Of a stretch of 64,000 nt of DNA, positions 16,999-24,196 are shown piece by piece. Source of the DNA: Sandarakinorhabdus glacialis. GTDB lineage: Bacteria > Pseudomonadota > Alphaproteobacteria > Sphingomonadales > Sphingomonadaceae. Each line of letters starts with the position of its first letter. Position 1 is the stretch's first letter. The translations under genes and the position numbers were made by a program. The stretch is from positions 1-64,000 of the forward strand of contig NZ_BMJM01000003.1 of NCBI RefSeq assembly GCF_014643455.1, given 5' to 3'. Under the pieces are notes generated by a model, which searched no databases, was not told the DNA's origin, and saw only the letters and a program-made list of their open reading frames with translations.

Positions 16999-18121
16999 TC
17001 ATCATCACCCGTCGCCGATCCAGCAAAGTGCCGCGCCGATAGGCGGCGTCCGACTTGTTGCCGATGGCATGGGCTAAAGCCGCTTCCGATAATTCGTTAG
17101 GGAAGCCTGCAACCTCGCCGCACCAGTCTTTGAAGCTGGAGCGAAAGCCGTGCGGCTTGGCGGTCTCGCCCATGACGCGCAGCACCTTACCCATGGTGGC
17201 ATCGCTCAATGGCTTGCCGCTTTTTAGGCCGGGGAAAACCAGCGCGGCGTCATCGGTGCGGAGCGCCAGCGCCCGCTTGAAAACCGCCACGGCGGCTGGT
17301 GACAATGGGATAACGTGCGGCTTGTTGCGCTTCATGCGCTCTGCCGGGATCGACCAAAGGCCGGCGTCTAGGTCCAGCTCGTCCCATACCGCGCCCCGAA
17401 CCTCACCGCCGCGCGCCGCCGTCAGGATCATGGTTTCGAGCGCCAGCCGCCCGATGCTTTCACCGTCGCGGAGCCGTGCAATGAATGGCGCGACATCGGC
17501 GAAAGGCATCGCTTCGAAATGGCCGCGCTCCGCCGTCACCCTTGGCAGTCCCTTGGACAGCGCCCGCAATGGCGCTTCCGATTCCCGGTGGCCCTTCACA
17601 TAGGCCCAATCCAGCACCGCGCCGATGCGCTGGCGCACCCGCCGCGCGGTCTCATTCTTGTCGATCCAGATAGGCAACAGCACATCGAGGATTTCGCGCC
17701 GATCGATTTTGTTTACCGGCAAGTCGCCGATGACGGGATAGGCGTAGGTCTCCAGCGTCCTTATCCATTGCGTGCTGTGCTTCCCCTCACTCCACGCCCG
17801 CTTTTGCGCCTTGTGGACAGTCGCCGCGGCAACGCGGAACGTCGGCACGCCATCGGCCTTCTTGCGCTCTGCTACGGGGTCCAGGCCCGCCTCAAACTGC
17901 CCCCGCACCACGTCGCGCGCCTTGCGGGCGTCTGCCAGCGATAGCTTGTCGAGGCTGCCCAGCCCGAAATCGCGGCGCTTGCCGGCCTTTTGCATCCGGA
18001 CCAGCCACGACGCGGAGCCTGATTCGCCGACCTCGAGATACAATCCGCCGCCATCGGCATGACGCCCCGGCACCTTGCGGAGCTTTGGAATTGCAATTGC
18101 CTGTAGGATTGAGTTGGACAC
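16937..18121 (-). CDS. int: P4-type tyrosine recombinase (island integrase)
   Basis: 394 residues from GTG 18121, preceded by GGGGGGAAG. N-terminal arm-binding domain of the DUF4102 type (GRHADGGGLYLEVGESGSAS, FGLGSLDKLSLADARKARD) and catalytic domain with Arg in TAARGGEVRG, His-x-x-Arg in PHGFRSSFKDW, the later His in LAHAIGNKSD and the nucleophile Tyr in AAYRRGTLLDRRRVMM. Catalyses site-specific integration and excision. It starts about 140 bases from the 3' end of tRNA-Ser and reads away from it, the standard location for islands using that tRNA as target. A longer in-frame start exists at 18178 but has no conserved sequence. Confidence 0.9.
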   Translation of the reverse strand: MSNSILQAIAIPKLRKVPGRHADGGGLYLEVGESGSASWLVRMQKAGKRRDFGLGSLDKLSLADARKARDVVRGQFEAGLDPVAERKKADGVPTFRVAAATVHKAQKRAWSEGKHSTQWIRTLETYAYPVIGDLPVNKIDRREILDVLLPIWIDKNETARRVRQRIGAVLDWAYVKGHRESEAPLRALSKGLPRVTAERGHFEAMPFADVAPFIARLRDGESIGRLALETMILTAARGGEVRGAVWDELDLDAGLWSIPAERMKRNKPHVIPLSPAAVAVFKRALALRTDDAALVFPGLKSGKPLSDATMGKVLRVMGETAKPHGFRSSFKDWCGEVAGFPNELSEAALAHAIGNKSDAAYRRGTLLDRRRVMMNAWADYCDGGRGVALKVVAA

Positions 18122-18262
18122 GCGGTTTCTTCCCCCCAGCTTTCCCCACACTGTCACCCGGATTGTGACGAACAGCAAGGCACTGACGGGAACATGGGAC
18201 CGGCCACCCCCCTACGCAATGGGCGGATTTTGGAACGTCGGCGAGTGTCGGGGAAGGGGTAA

Positions 18263-18288
18263 CCGGAGGATCGAGAGGGATTCGAACC
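18263..18288. other. Putative attachment site at the tRNA-Ser 3' end
   Basis: Covers the 3' acceptor strand and part of the T-arm of tRNA-Ser plus four bases beyond. Direct repeat of 9820-9845 (first 16 bases identical, 23/26 overall). Crossover in such systems normally falls in the identical core, leaving the tRNA functional. Confidence 0.7.
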
Positions 18289-18354
18289 CTCGAGGGGCGA
18301 TTAACCCCTACACACTTTCCAGGCGTGCGCCTTCGACCACTCGGCCACCGATCC
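18267..18354 (-). tRNA. tRNA-Ser (anticodon GGA)
   Basis: Acceptor arms GGATCGG (18354-18348) and TCGATCC (18274-18268) pair with one G-U. D-arm TGGCCGAGTGG, anticodon loop CTGGAAA (GGA), a long variable arm GTGTGTAGGGGTTAATCGCC, and T-loop GGGTTCGAATCCC complete a class II serine tRNA. The base at the discriminator position (18267) reads U rather than the usual G, followed by CC and then G, so CCA is not fully encoded. This sits inside the attachment repeat and may reflect integration. Confidence 0.95.
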
Positions 18355-18400
18355 ATCCGGACGGGCGCGATAGCCTGCGCGCGGCGGGATGGCAAGCGAA

Positions 18401-18426
18401 GGGCGGCGCCGTTGCCGGAACCGCCC
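18401..18426 (-). terminator. Possible terminator hairpin after flagellin
   Basis: On the transcribed strand, GGGCGG and CCGCCC arms enclose a 14-base loop and are followed by TTCGCTT, 25 bases after the flagellin stop. There is no clear U-run, so this is a weak call. Confidence 0.3.
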
Positions 18427-18450
18427 CCTGCCCGCTCGCCGTGTCGAGAC

Positions 18451-20646
18451 TTACCGCAGCAGCTGAAGGACCTGTTGTTGCGACTGGTTGGCCTGCGCCA
18501 GCATCGCCTGTGCCGCCTGGCTGAGGACTTGCGACTTGGCGAGGTTGGTGGTTTCGGCCGAGAAATCGGCATCGACGATGCGCGATCGCGACGAAACGAG
18601 GTTGACGCTGTTCGACGAGAGGTTGTTGACCGTCGCCTCGAGCCGGTTCTGGACGGCACCGAGGTTGGCGCGATCGAGGTTGATGGTGTTCAGCGCCTGG
18701 TCGATCGCGTCGAGGGCGGCGACGGCGCCTTCCTGGGTGCCGAGATCGATGTCGGCGACCTTCAGCCCGCCGTCGTCGGAGCCGTATTTGTTTTGCTCGA
18801 AGCCCAGTTTGGCGAAGTTGGAGGCGGTGCCGAAGCCGAGCGTGCCGGCCTCGATGTTGATGCCTTTCGACGATGCCAGCGAGACCGTCGCATAGGCGGT
18901 CTGGACGGTGTCGGCGGTAAAGACGGCCGGGTCGGCAAGGCCCTGGACGGTATAGGCGGTGTTGGTGCCGCGGACGGTGACGCTGCCGAGGCCGAAGTTG
19001 GCGGCGGCGGCTTCGTCGCTGTCGAAGGCGACGGCGATGTTGCGGCCGTCGGCGGCGGTGAGCGAAAGACCGCCCTTGCCGCTGTCGGAGGCGACCACAC
19101 CGGTCAGGCCGCTGAACTTGTTGATTTCACGCGCGACGTTTTCGCGCGTGGCCTGGGCGGTGTCGGTGCTGTCGAGAGTGATGTCGATCTGGACGCCGTT
19201 GATCGCCAGCGTGGCGGTCGCGGTCGCAGCGATGACCGTCGTCGGTGCGGCACCGTCGAGGGTGAGGCTGTTGGCCTTTGCCGTGACGAAGGTCTCGGCG
19301 CTCGAGGCGTTGATCGCCGCCGCGATGGCGATGGCGGAGGCGGCTTTCTTGCTCGACAGGGCGCTGTCGTCGGAGAAGGTGTCGTCGGCGGCGGTGGCAC
19401 CGCGGATCGCGATGTTGTTGATCCGCAGGTCGCCGGTGTTGAGGGTCATGGCCCCGGCAGCATTGGCGGCGATGGCGCGGCTGTCAGTGGTGACTCCCGA
19501 AATGCCGCGTTCATAGGTGCCGACCTGGAGGCCGGAGCGCGCGATGCGGCCGGCACTGGTCGAGCTGATCTCGATCGGGTTGCCGTTGTTCGAGACGAGG
19601 TTGAAGCTGCCCGATTGCGCGCCGGTCTTGAGGCCGGTGGCGGCCTGGGTCAGGGCGCCGGTATCGAAGCTGACGATAACGTTGCGGCCGTCGGCGGCTT
19701 CGAGGCGGATGCCGGCGAGGTCGTCGCCGGTATCGATGGCGCGGACGCCGGTCTGCCCGGAGATGGCGTTGATGGCATCCGAGAGCAGGGTGCGGTTGGC
19801 GGCGGCGCTGGTGGTGGTGGTGACCGAGACGGTGGCCTTGCCGTTGATGGTGACGGTGCCGGTAAGCGCGGCGGCGGTCATCGCCGAGCCGGTCATCACG
19901 GTCTTGCCGACGACGGCGGAAACGCCGGTCTGGGCGCTGGCACGGTTGATGGCGGCGACCTTCGATAGCGCCGAGGCGGCCTTTTCACCCGAGGACAGAT
20001 TGTCGTCGTCGGAGGACGAGGCGCCTATGTTGAAATTGTTGATGAGCAGGTCGGAGGCGATGAGCGACTGGTTGGCCGACAGGTTGGTGCTGGTGGCTTC
20101 GAAGGCACCGCTGGCCGACAGCGCGGCGGTGGCGCCGGTGCCGAGATCGGCAGCGCGCGACGAGCCGATGTCGAACTTGACGGTTTCGCCGGCGCGGCTG
20201 CCGGTTTGCAGCAGGACGTTCTTGGCCGAGCCGTCGAGCAGCTTGATGCCGTTGAAGTTGGTGCGCGCGCCGATCGAGTCGATTTCGCCGGTGAGCTGCT
20301 TGACTTCGGCCTGGAGGTTTTTGCGATCGTCGTTGGTGACGGTGCCGGTGCTGGCCTGGACGGCGAGTTCGCGCATCCGCTGCAGCATGTTGGTGACTTC
20401 GCCCATGGCGCTTTCGGCGGTCTGCGCCATGCTCATGCCGTCGTTGGCGTTGCGGATGGCGACGGCGAGGCCGCGGACATCGGCGGTCATCCGCTGGGAG
20501 ATGGCGAGGCCGGCGGCGTCGTCCTTGGCGGAATTGATGCGCTGGCCGGTCGACAGGCGCTCCATTGCCATGGCAAGGCCCATCTGCGAGGTGCGCTGGC
20601 CGGCTTGGGCCGTCAGTGCCGAAATATTGGTATTGATCACCGTCAT
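18451..20646 (-). CDS. fliC: Flagellin, large form with central repeats
   Basis: 731 residues from ATG 20646 ([20 protein letters not shown] upstream). The N-terminal D0/D1 region ([40 protein letters not shown]) and C-terminal D1/D0 region ([20 protein letters not shown], then [20 protein letters not shown] and LLR) are complete. The middle of about 450 residues holds repeated flagellin-IN-like modules ([13 protein letters not shown] ... [12 protein letters not shown] and [14 protein letters not shown] ... [12 protein letters not shown]) separated by Ser/Ala/Asp-rich segments. This makes the protein much larger than the usual 270-500 residues. No other flagellar gene is nearby. A sigma-28-type promoter lies upstream. 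The product is exported through the flagellar type III apparatus to form the filament. Confidence 0.95.
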   Translation of the reverse strand: MTVINTNISALTAQAGQRTSQMGLAMAMERLSTGQRINSAKDDAAGLAISQRMTADVRGLAVAIRNANDGMSMAQTAESAMGEVTNMLQRMRELAVQASTGTVTNDDRKNLQAEVKQLTGEIDSIGARTNFNGIKLLDGSAKNVLLQTGSRAGETVKFDIGSSRAADLGTGATAALSASGAFEATSTNLSANQSLIASDLLINNFNIGASSSDDDNLSSGEKAASALSKVAAINRASAQTGVSAVVGKTVMTGSAMTAAALTGTVTINGKATVSVTTTTSAAANRTLLSDAINAISGQTGVRAIDTGDDLAGIRLEAADGRNVIVSFDTGALTQAATGLKTGAQSGSFNLVSNNGNPIEISSTSAGRIARSGLQVGTYERGISGVTTDSRAIAANAAGAMTLNTGDLRINNIAIRGATAADDTFSDDSALSSKKAASAIAIAAAINASSAETFVTAKANSLTLDGAAPTTVIAATATATLAINGVQIDITLDSTDTAQATRENVAREINKFSGLTGVVASDSGKGGLSLTAADGRNIAVAFDSDEAAAANFGLGSVTVRGTNTAYTVQGLADPAVFTADTVQTAYATVSLASSKGINIEAGTLGFGTASNFAKLGFEQNKYGSDDGGLKVADIDLGTQEGAVAALDAIDQALNTINLDRANLGAVQNRLEATVNNLSSNSVNLVSSRSRIVDADFSAETTNLAKSQVLSQAAQAMLAQANQSQQQVLQLLR

Positions 20647-20705
20647 GTCTGATACTCCCGGTTCGGTTCCCCGGCTGCCGTAAATCACGGGGCGCCGTGA
20701 GCCAG

Positions 20706-20732
20706 ATATCGGCGGGGCGGCGGATTGCTTTA
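20706..20732 (-). promoter_or_regulatory. Sigma-28 (FliA) promoter of flagellin
   Basis: On the minus strand TAAA (20732-20729) and GCCGATAT (20713-20706) are separated by exactly 15 bases. They match the class III flagellar consensus TAAA-N15-GCCGATAA at 11 of 12 positions. The -10 element lies 59 bases upstream of the flagellin ATG. Confidence 0.75.
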
Positions 20733-20750
20733 CTTTTGCGCTATTGAAGG

Positions 20751-21458
20751 ATGACTGCGATTTCGGACGAGACCTTTCCCCTGCTGCTGCACGGCATGCC
20801 GTTCGCGATCCTGCACCGGGATACGCATGTGGTGATCATCGACAAGCCGGCGGGCATGGCGGTGCACCCGGGGCCGAAGACGCCGGACAGCCTGGAGGAT
20901 TATTTGCCCGACCTGGCGTTCGGCAACCAGCGGTTGCCGGTGATGGCGCACCGGCTCGACCGGGATACGTCGGGGTGTTTGATCATCTCCCGGCATCCGA
21001 AATCGATCAAGCGGGTGTCGACGCTGTTCGAGGCGGGCAAGGTCAAGAAGCTGTACTGGGCGGTGCTCGATGGGCTGCCGGAGGAGGATAGCGGGACGGT
21101 GGATGCGCCGTTGTTGAAGATCTCGAGCGCCGAGGAAGGCTGGCGGATGATCATCGACAAGCGGGGCAAGCGCGCGGTGACACATTGGGAGGTCATCGAC
21201 CGGGCGGCGAAGCTGGTGGCGTTTCGGCCGGAGACGGGGCGGACGCACCAGCTGCGGGTTCATGCGGCGGCGCTGGGGTTCCCGATTTTGGGCGATCCTG
21301 TCTATGGCAAGGGCCAGGGGCCGATGCGGTTGCACGCGCGGGGGATCACCCTGCCGTATGACGAGGCGGCGCCGCTGGTGATTACGGCGGCATTGCCCAA
21401 GGATTGGCCGTCGCAGGCGCTGTTCTCGCCGGCGAACGGGACGGCGTTGCCGATCTGA
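20751..21458 (+). CDS. RluA-family RNA pseudouridine synthase
   Basis: 235 residues, without an S4 domain. Motif I/II with catalytic Asp: [20 protein letters not shown]. Other family features are [16 protein letters not shown] near the start, [11 protein letters not shown], and [20 protein letters not shown] with GDPVYG at the end. Isomerises specific uridines in rRNA or tRNA to pseudouridine. Which position is modified cannot be read from sequence; the short, S4-less form resembles RluA/TruC-type enzymes. Divergent from flagellin with about 100 bases between. Confidence 0.9.
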   Translation: MTAISDETFPLLLHGMPFAILHRDTHVVIIDKPAGMAVHPGPKTPDSLEDYLPDLAFGNQRLPVMAHRLDRDTSGCLIISRHPKSIKRVSTLFEAGKVKKLYWAVLDGLPEEDSGTVDAPLLKISSAEEGWRMIIDKRGKRAVTHWEVIDRAAKLVAFRPETGRTHQLRVHAAALGFPILGDPVYGKGQGPMRLHARGITLPYDEAAPLVITAALPKDWPSQALFSPANGTALPI

Positions 21459-21523
21459 CCGCCGAAAGTTTCCGAGTGTGGCTCAAAGGCACTTGTCTTG
21501 GGTGGCATAAGGCGCGAGTCTGA

Positions 21524-23248
21524 ATGGCCGTTCATGTTGGGGCGAACGCGGACTGGAAGACAGGGGGCTTTGTGCAACAGGCACTGGTGATCGGGCGGGT
21601 GTCGGACGTGGCATCGGGCGGGGCTGTGGTCCGGCTGGATGCGGCGGTACTCGAGCGGCTGCGCAGCGATACCGACAGTGCGCTGGCGTTGGCGGGTGCG
21701 GTCGGCGGCCAGGTCAAGATCCGGTCGGGGGCGACATGGTTGCTGGGGACGATCCAGGCGACGCGGAGCGATGCCGGCGGCGAAGTGCTGGCCGAGATCG
21801 ACCTGATCGGCGAGAGTAAAGCGGCAGCGGACGGCACTTTAGTCGATTTCCGGCGCGGCATAACGGGATACCCGCGCAGCGGCGACGCAGTGTGGGCTGT
21901 GGGGCATGACGATTTGGCGGCGCTGTTTGGGGCGAGCAACCAGCCGCACATCGATGTGGGAACCGTCTATCCGACGCCGGATATTCGCGCGACGCTGCTG
22001 ATCGACCAGATGCTCGGCAAGCATTTTGCCGTGGTGGGTTCGACCGGATCGGGCAAGTCGACAGCGACGGCGCTGATCCTGCACCGGATTATCGAAATGG
22101 CGCCGCACGGGCATATCCTGGTGCTCGATCCGCACGGCGAATACGCCAGCGCGTTTGCCAGCAACGGCAGCAATTTCAGCGTCGACAACCTCGATTTGCC
22201 GTACTGGTTGATGAACTTCGAGGAGCATTGCGAGGTCTTCATCACCAGCGACGGGGTGGAGCGCGAGCTCGACAAGGCGATCCTGGCGCGGAGCCTGATC
22301 GAGGCGCGGGCGAAAAGCATGATCGCCGACCGGTTTCCGAGCATGACCGTCGACAGCCCGGTGCCATACATGCTCGGCGACCTGCTGGGGGCGCTGATCG
22401 GGCATATGGGCAAGCTCGAGCATGGCAGCGAAGTGGCGCGCTATGTCCGGCTGAAGAACCGCATCGAGGAGATTTTGCGCGATTCGCGCTACAGCTTCAT
22501 GTTCAAGCGCGAGTTGAGCAGCGACAGCATGAAGGGCTTCCTCGGGCGCATCCTGCGGATGCCCGGCGACGGCAAGCCGATCTCGGTGGTCGATCTTTCG
22601 GGGGTGCCGACCGATATCGTTGCCGTGGTGGTGGCGCTGTTGTCGCGCATCGTTGCCGATTACGCGATGTGGGCGCGCAGCGAGCGGCAGCGGCCGATCC
22701 TGCTGGTTTGCGAGGAAGCGCACCGATATCTGCCCTCGGAGCGCGTGGCGACCGGGTCGGCAGTGCGCAAGGTGCTCGAGCGGATTGCCAAGGAGGGGCG
22801 CAAATACGGGGTGTCGCTGGCATTGATCACGCAGCGGCCTTCGGATCTGGCGGAAGGGGCGCTGTCGCAGTGCGGGACGATCATCGCGATGCGGCTCAAT
22901 AACGAGCGCGACCAGTCTTGCGTGCGGAATGCGATGCCGGAAGGTGGGCGGGGGTTCCTGGATTCGATACCGGCGCTGCGGCGGGGTGAGTGTTTGATCT
23001 GCGGCGAGGGCGTGACGGTGCCGATGCGGGTGCTGATCGATGCGCCCGAGGCGCACAAGCGGCCGCATTCGGGGGATCCTTCGTTTGCGGCTTTGTGGTC
23101 GCAGGCCGGCGGGGAAGATGCGATGCTGGATCGGGTGATCTATCGGTGGCGGACACAGTCGGAGCGGCCGCAGGAGAATGTCGTGGTGGTGGCGCCGGAG
23201 ACGTTTTCGCGGTTGCTGTTGCGGCCTGTGGCTAGTGGGGAAGATTAG
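21524..23248 (+). CDS. HerA-like DNA-translocase-type ATPase (DUF87)
   Basis: 574 residues. An N-terminal beta-barrel (HAS-barrel-like: GRVSDVASGGAVVRLDAAVL ... QVKIRSGATWLLGTIQATRS) precedes a RecA/FtsK-type ATPase core. Walker A is GSTGSGKSTATALILHRI at about residue 172, Walker B is PILLVCEEAHRYLP near 404, and the sensor-like segment is VSLALITQRPSDL. The arginine-rich end of the core is RLNNERDQSCVRNAMP. Archaeal HerA works with the nuclease NurA in end resection; many bacterial HerA proteins pair with nucleases or sirtuins in defence. No such partner is adjacent here, so function is open. Transcribed in the same direction as the pseudouridine synthase, 65 bases apart. Confidence 0.85.
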   Translation: MAVHVGANADWKTGGFVQQALVIGRVSDVASGGAVVRLDAAVLERLRSDTDSALALAGAVGGQVKIRSGATWLLGTIQATRSDAGGEVLAEIDLIGESKAAADGTLVDFRRGITGYPRSGDAVWAVGHDDLAALFGASNQPHIDVGTVYPTPDIRATLLIDQMLGKHFAVVGSTGSGKSTATALILHRIIEMAPHGHILVLDPHGEYASAFASNGSNFSVDNLDLPYWLMNFEEHCEVFITSDGVERELDKAILARSLIEARAKSMIADRFPSMTVDSPVPYMLGDLLGALIGHMGKLEHGSEVARYVRLKNRIEEILRDSRYSFMFKRELSSDSMKGFLGRILRMPGDGKPISVVDLSGVPTDIVAVVVALLSRIVADYAMWARSERQRPILLVCEEAHRYLPSERVATGSAVRKVLERIAKEGRKYGVSLALITQRPSDLAEGALSQCGTIIAMRLNNERDQSCVRNAMPEGGRGFLDSIPALRRGECLICGEGVTVPMRVLIDAPEAHKRPHSGDPSFAALWSQAGGEDAMLDRVIYRWRTQSERPQENVVVVAPETFSRLLLRPVASGED

Positions 23249-23269
23249 GGGTTTTCGGCGCAGGGGACC

Positions 23270-23325
23270 ACCCCCACCCGCTCGCTGAAGAGCGAGTCGC
23301 CTCCCCCCTTGAGGGGGAGGACAAG
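23270..23325. repeat. Double stem-loop repeat between the HerA-like and RpiR genes
   Basis: Stem-loop CTCGCTGAAGAGCGAG (23281-23296) followed by a polypyrimidine one, CCTCCCCC...GGGGGAGG (23300-23320), after a CCACCCCCACCCG lead. Related to the repeats at 7385-7485 and 28403-28456. It lies between two convergent genes, where it could also act as a bidirectional terminator. Confidence 0.6.
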
Positions 23326-23327
23326 AG

Positions 23328-24152
23328 TTAGCGTTGGAAGCCGATGAAGTCCTGGTAATTGCTCGATAGTTGTTCGAGACGGGCGTGGACTTTTTCGGCG
23401 CCGATGTGGCGGACGACGTCGTCGACGAGGAGGTTGAGCAGCGAGGCGAGCGCAGTGTTCATGTCCCAGAAGTGCCCGAGGCTGACTTCGGCGGCGAGGA
23501 TGTGGGGGGTGAGGTCGCGGGCCCAGGGGCAATAGGGGTCGGTGACGACGATGACGTCGAGGCCCTGGACGCGGCCGCGTTCGGCGAGCAGGCGGAAGTG
23601 GCGGGAATAGCGGCGCAGGTCGACGAGGACGAGGGCATCACCGGAACTGCATTCTAGCAGCTCGGCGTAGAGTCCGGTGCGCCGGTCGAGCTCGCTGACG
23701 CCGGGGCGGACATAGCCGAGGTGGTGCGCGAAGCCGGCGGCGAGGCCTTGTTCGGTCTGGAAACCGGCGACATGGACGGTGCGGGCTGTTGCCAGGAGGT
23801 TGGTGATCGCTGCCCATTCTGGCGTTTCGGCGAGGCGGTAGACGTTGGCGATGGCGGCGGTTTCGGCCTTTAGGCGGGCGTCGGGACCCGAGGCCGTGTC
23901 GGTGAGCGGGCGCAGCCAGGGGGCGTCGTTGTCGCGAAGGTCATCTTTCAGCGCCGACAGCCGTGCGTAGCCGATGGTCTTGAGGAAGCGGCCGACGGTC
24001 ATTGCCGAGACGCCAACGCGCTGCCCGATCGAGCTGGCGGTCTCGAAGGGGACCGACGCCATGTTGTCGAGCAGCCAGCCAGCGATCATGCGTTCGGAGA
24101 CGGTGAAGTCGTCGTAGCGGGCGCGGAGCTGCTCGGTGATCTTGTCGGTCAT
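23328..24152 (-). CDS. MurR/RpiR-family transcriptional regulator
   Basis: 274 residues. N-terminal helix-turn-helix of the HTH_6 type (YDDFTVSERMIAGWLLDNMA, SSIGQRVGVSAMTVGRFLKT) and C-terminal SIS sugar-phosphate-binding domain (ARTVHVAGFQTEQGLAAGFA, GDALVLVDLRRYSRHFRLLA, VIVVTDPYCPWARD). Family members sense phosphosugars or amino-sugar metabolites and control nearby catabolic genes. The next gene on the same strand is the penicillin-acylase-like hydrolase, which ends 44 bases upstream of this start; regulation of that operon is possible but not shown. Confidence 0.85.
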   Translation of the reverse strand: MTDKITEQLRARYDDFTVSERMIAGWLLDNMASVPFETASSIGQRVGVSAMTVGRFLKTIGYARLSALKDDLRDNDAPWLRPLTDTASGPDARLKAETAAIANVYRLAETPEWAAITNLLATARTVHVAGFQTEQGLAAGFAHHLGYVRPGVSELDRRTGLYAELLECSSGDALVLVDLRRYSRHFRLLAERGRVQGLDVIVVTDPYCPWARDLTPHILAAEVSLGHFWDMNTALASLLNLLVDDVVRHIGAEKVHARLEQLSSNYQDFIGFQR

Positions 24153-24196
24153 GATAGCGCGTTAACATGGACGGCGCGCGCTAACACGACAAGAGT

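Larger units (their letters stand above)
9820..18288. mobile_element. Putative integrative island inserted at tRNA-Ser(GGA)
   Basis: About 8.4 kb bounded by direct repeats of the tRNA-Ser 3' end. At the tRNA side is a P4-type tyrosine integrase reading away from the tRNA, then an AlpA-like regulator and several small genes of unknown function with ATGA overlaps. The far part holds an autotransporter, a PEP-CTERM protein and broken IS630 and metabolic-gene fragments, so the island has decayed or been reused as an insertion site. No transfer or replication genes are seen. Whether the autotransporter and the PEP-CTERM gene are original cargo cannot be told from the sequence. Confidence 0.65.

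Noticed and set aside
18325-19968. Long open frame antisense to flagellin (547 codons, Gly/Asp/Val-rich)
   Set aside because: It mirrors the GC-skewed codons of flagellin, has no conserved motif and contradicts a complete flagellin on the other strand.
21524-23248. HerA-based antiphage defence locus
   Set aside because: No nuclease, sirtuin or methyltransferase partner is adjacent, so a defence label is not supported.
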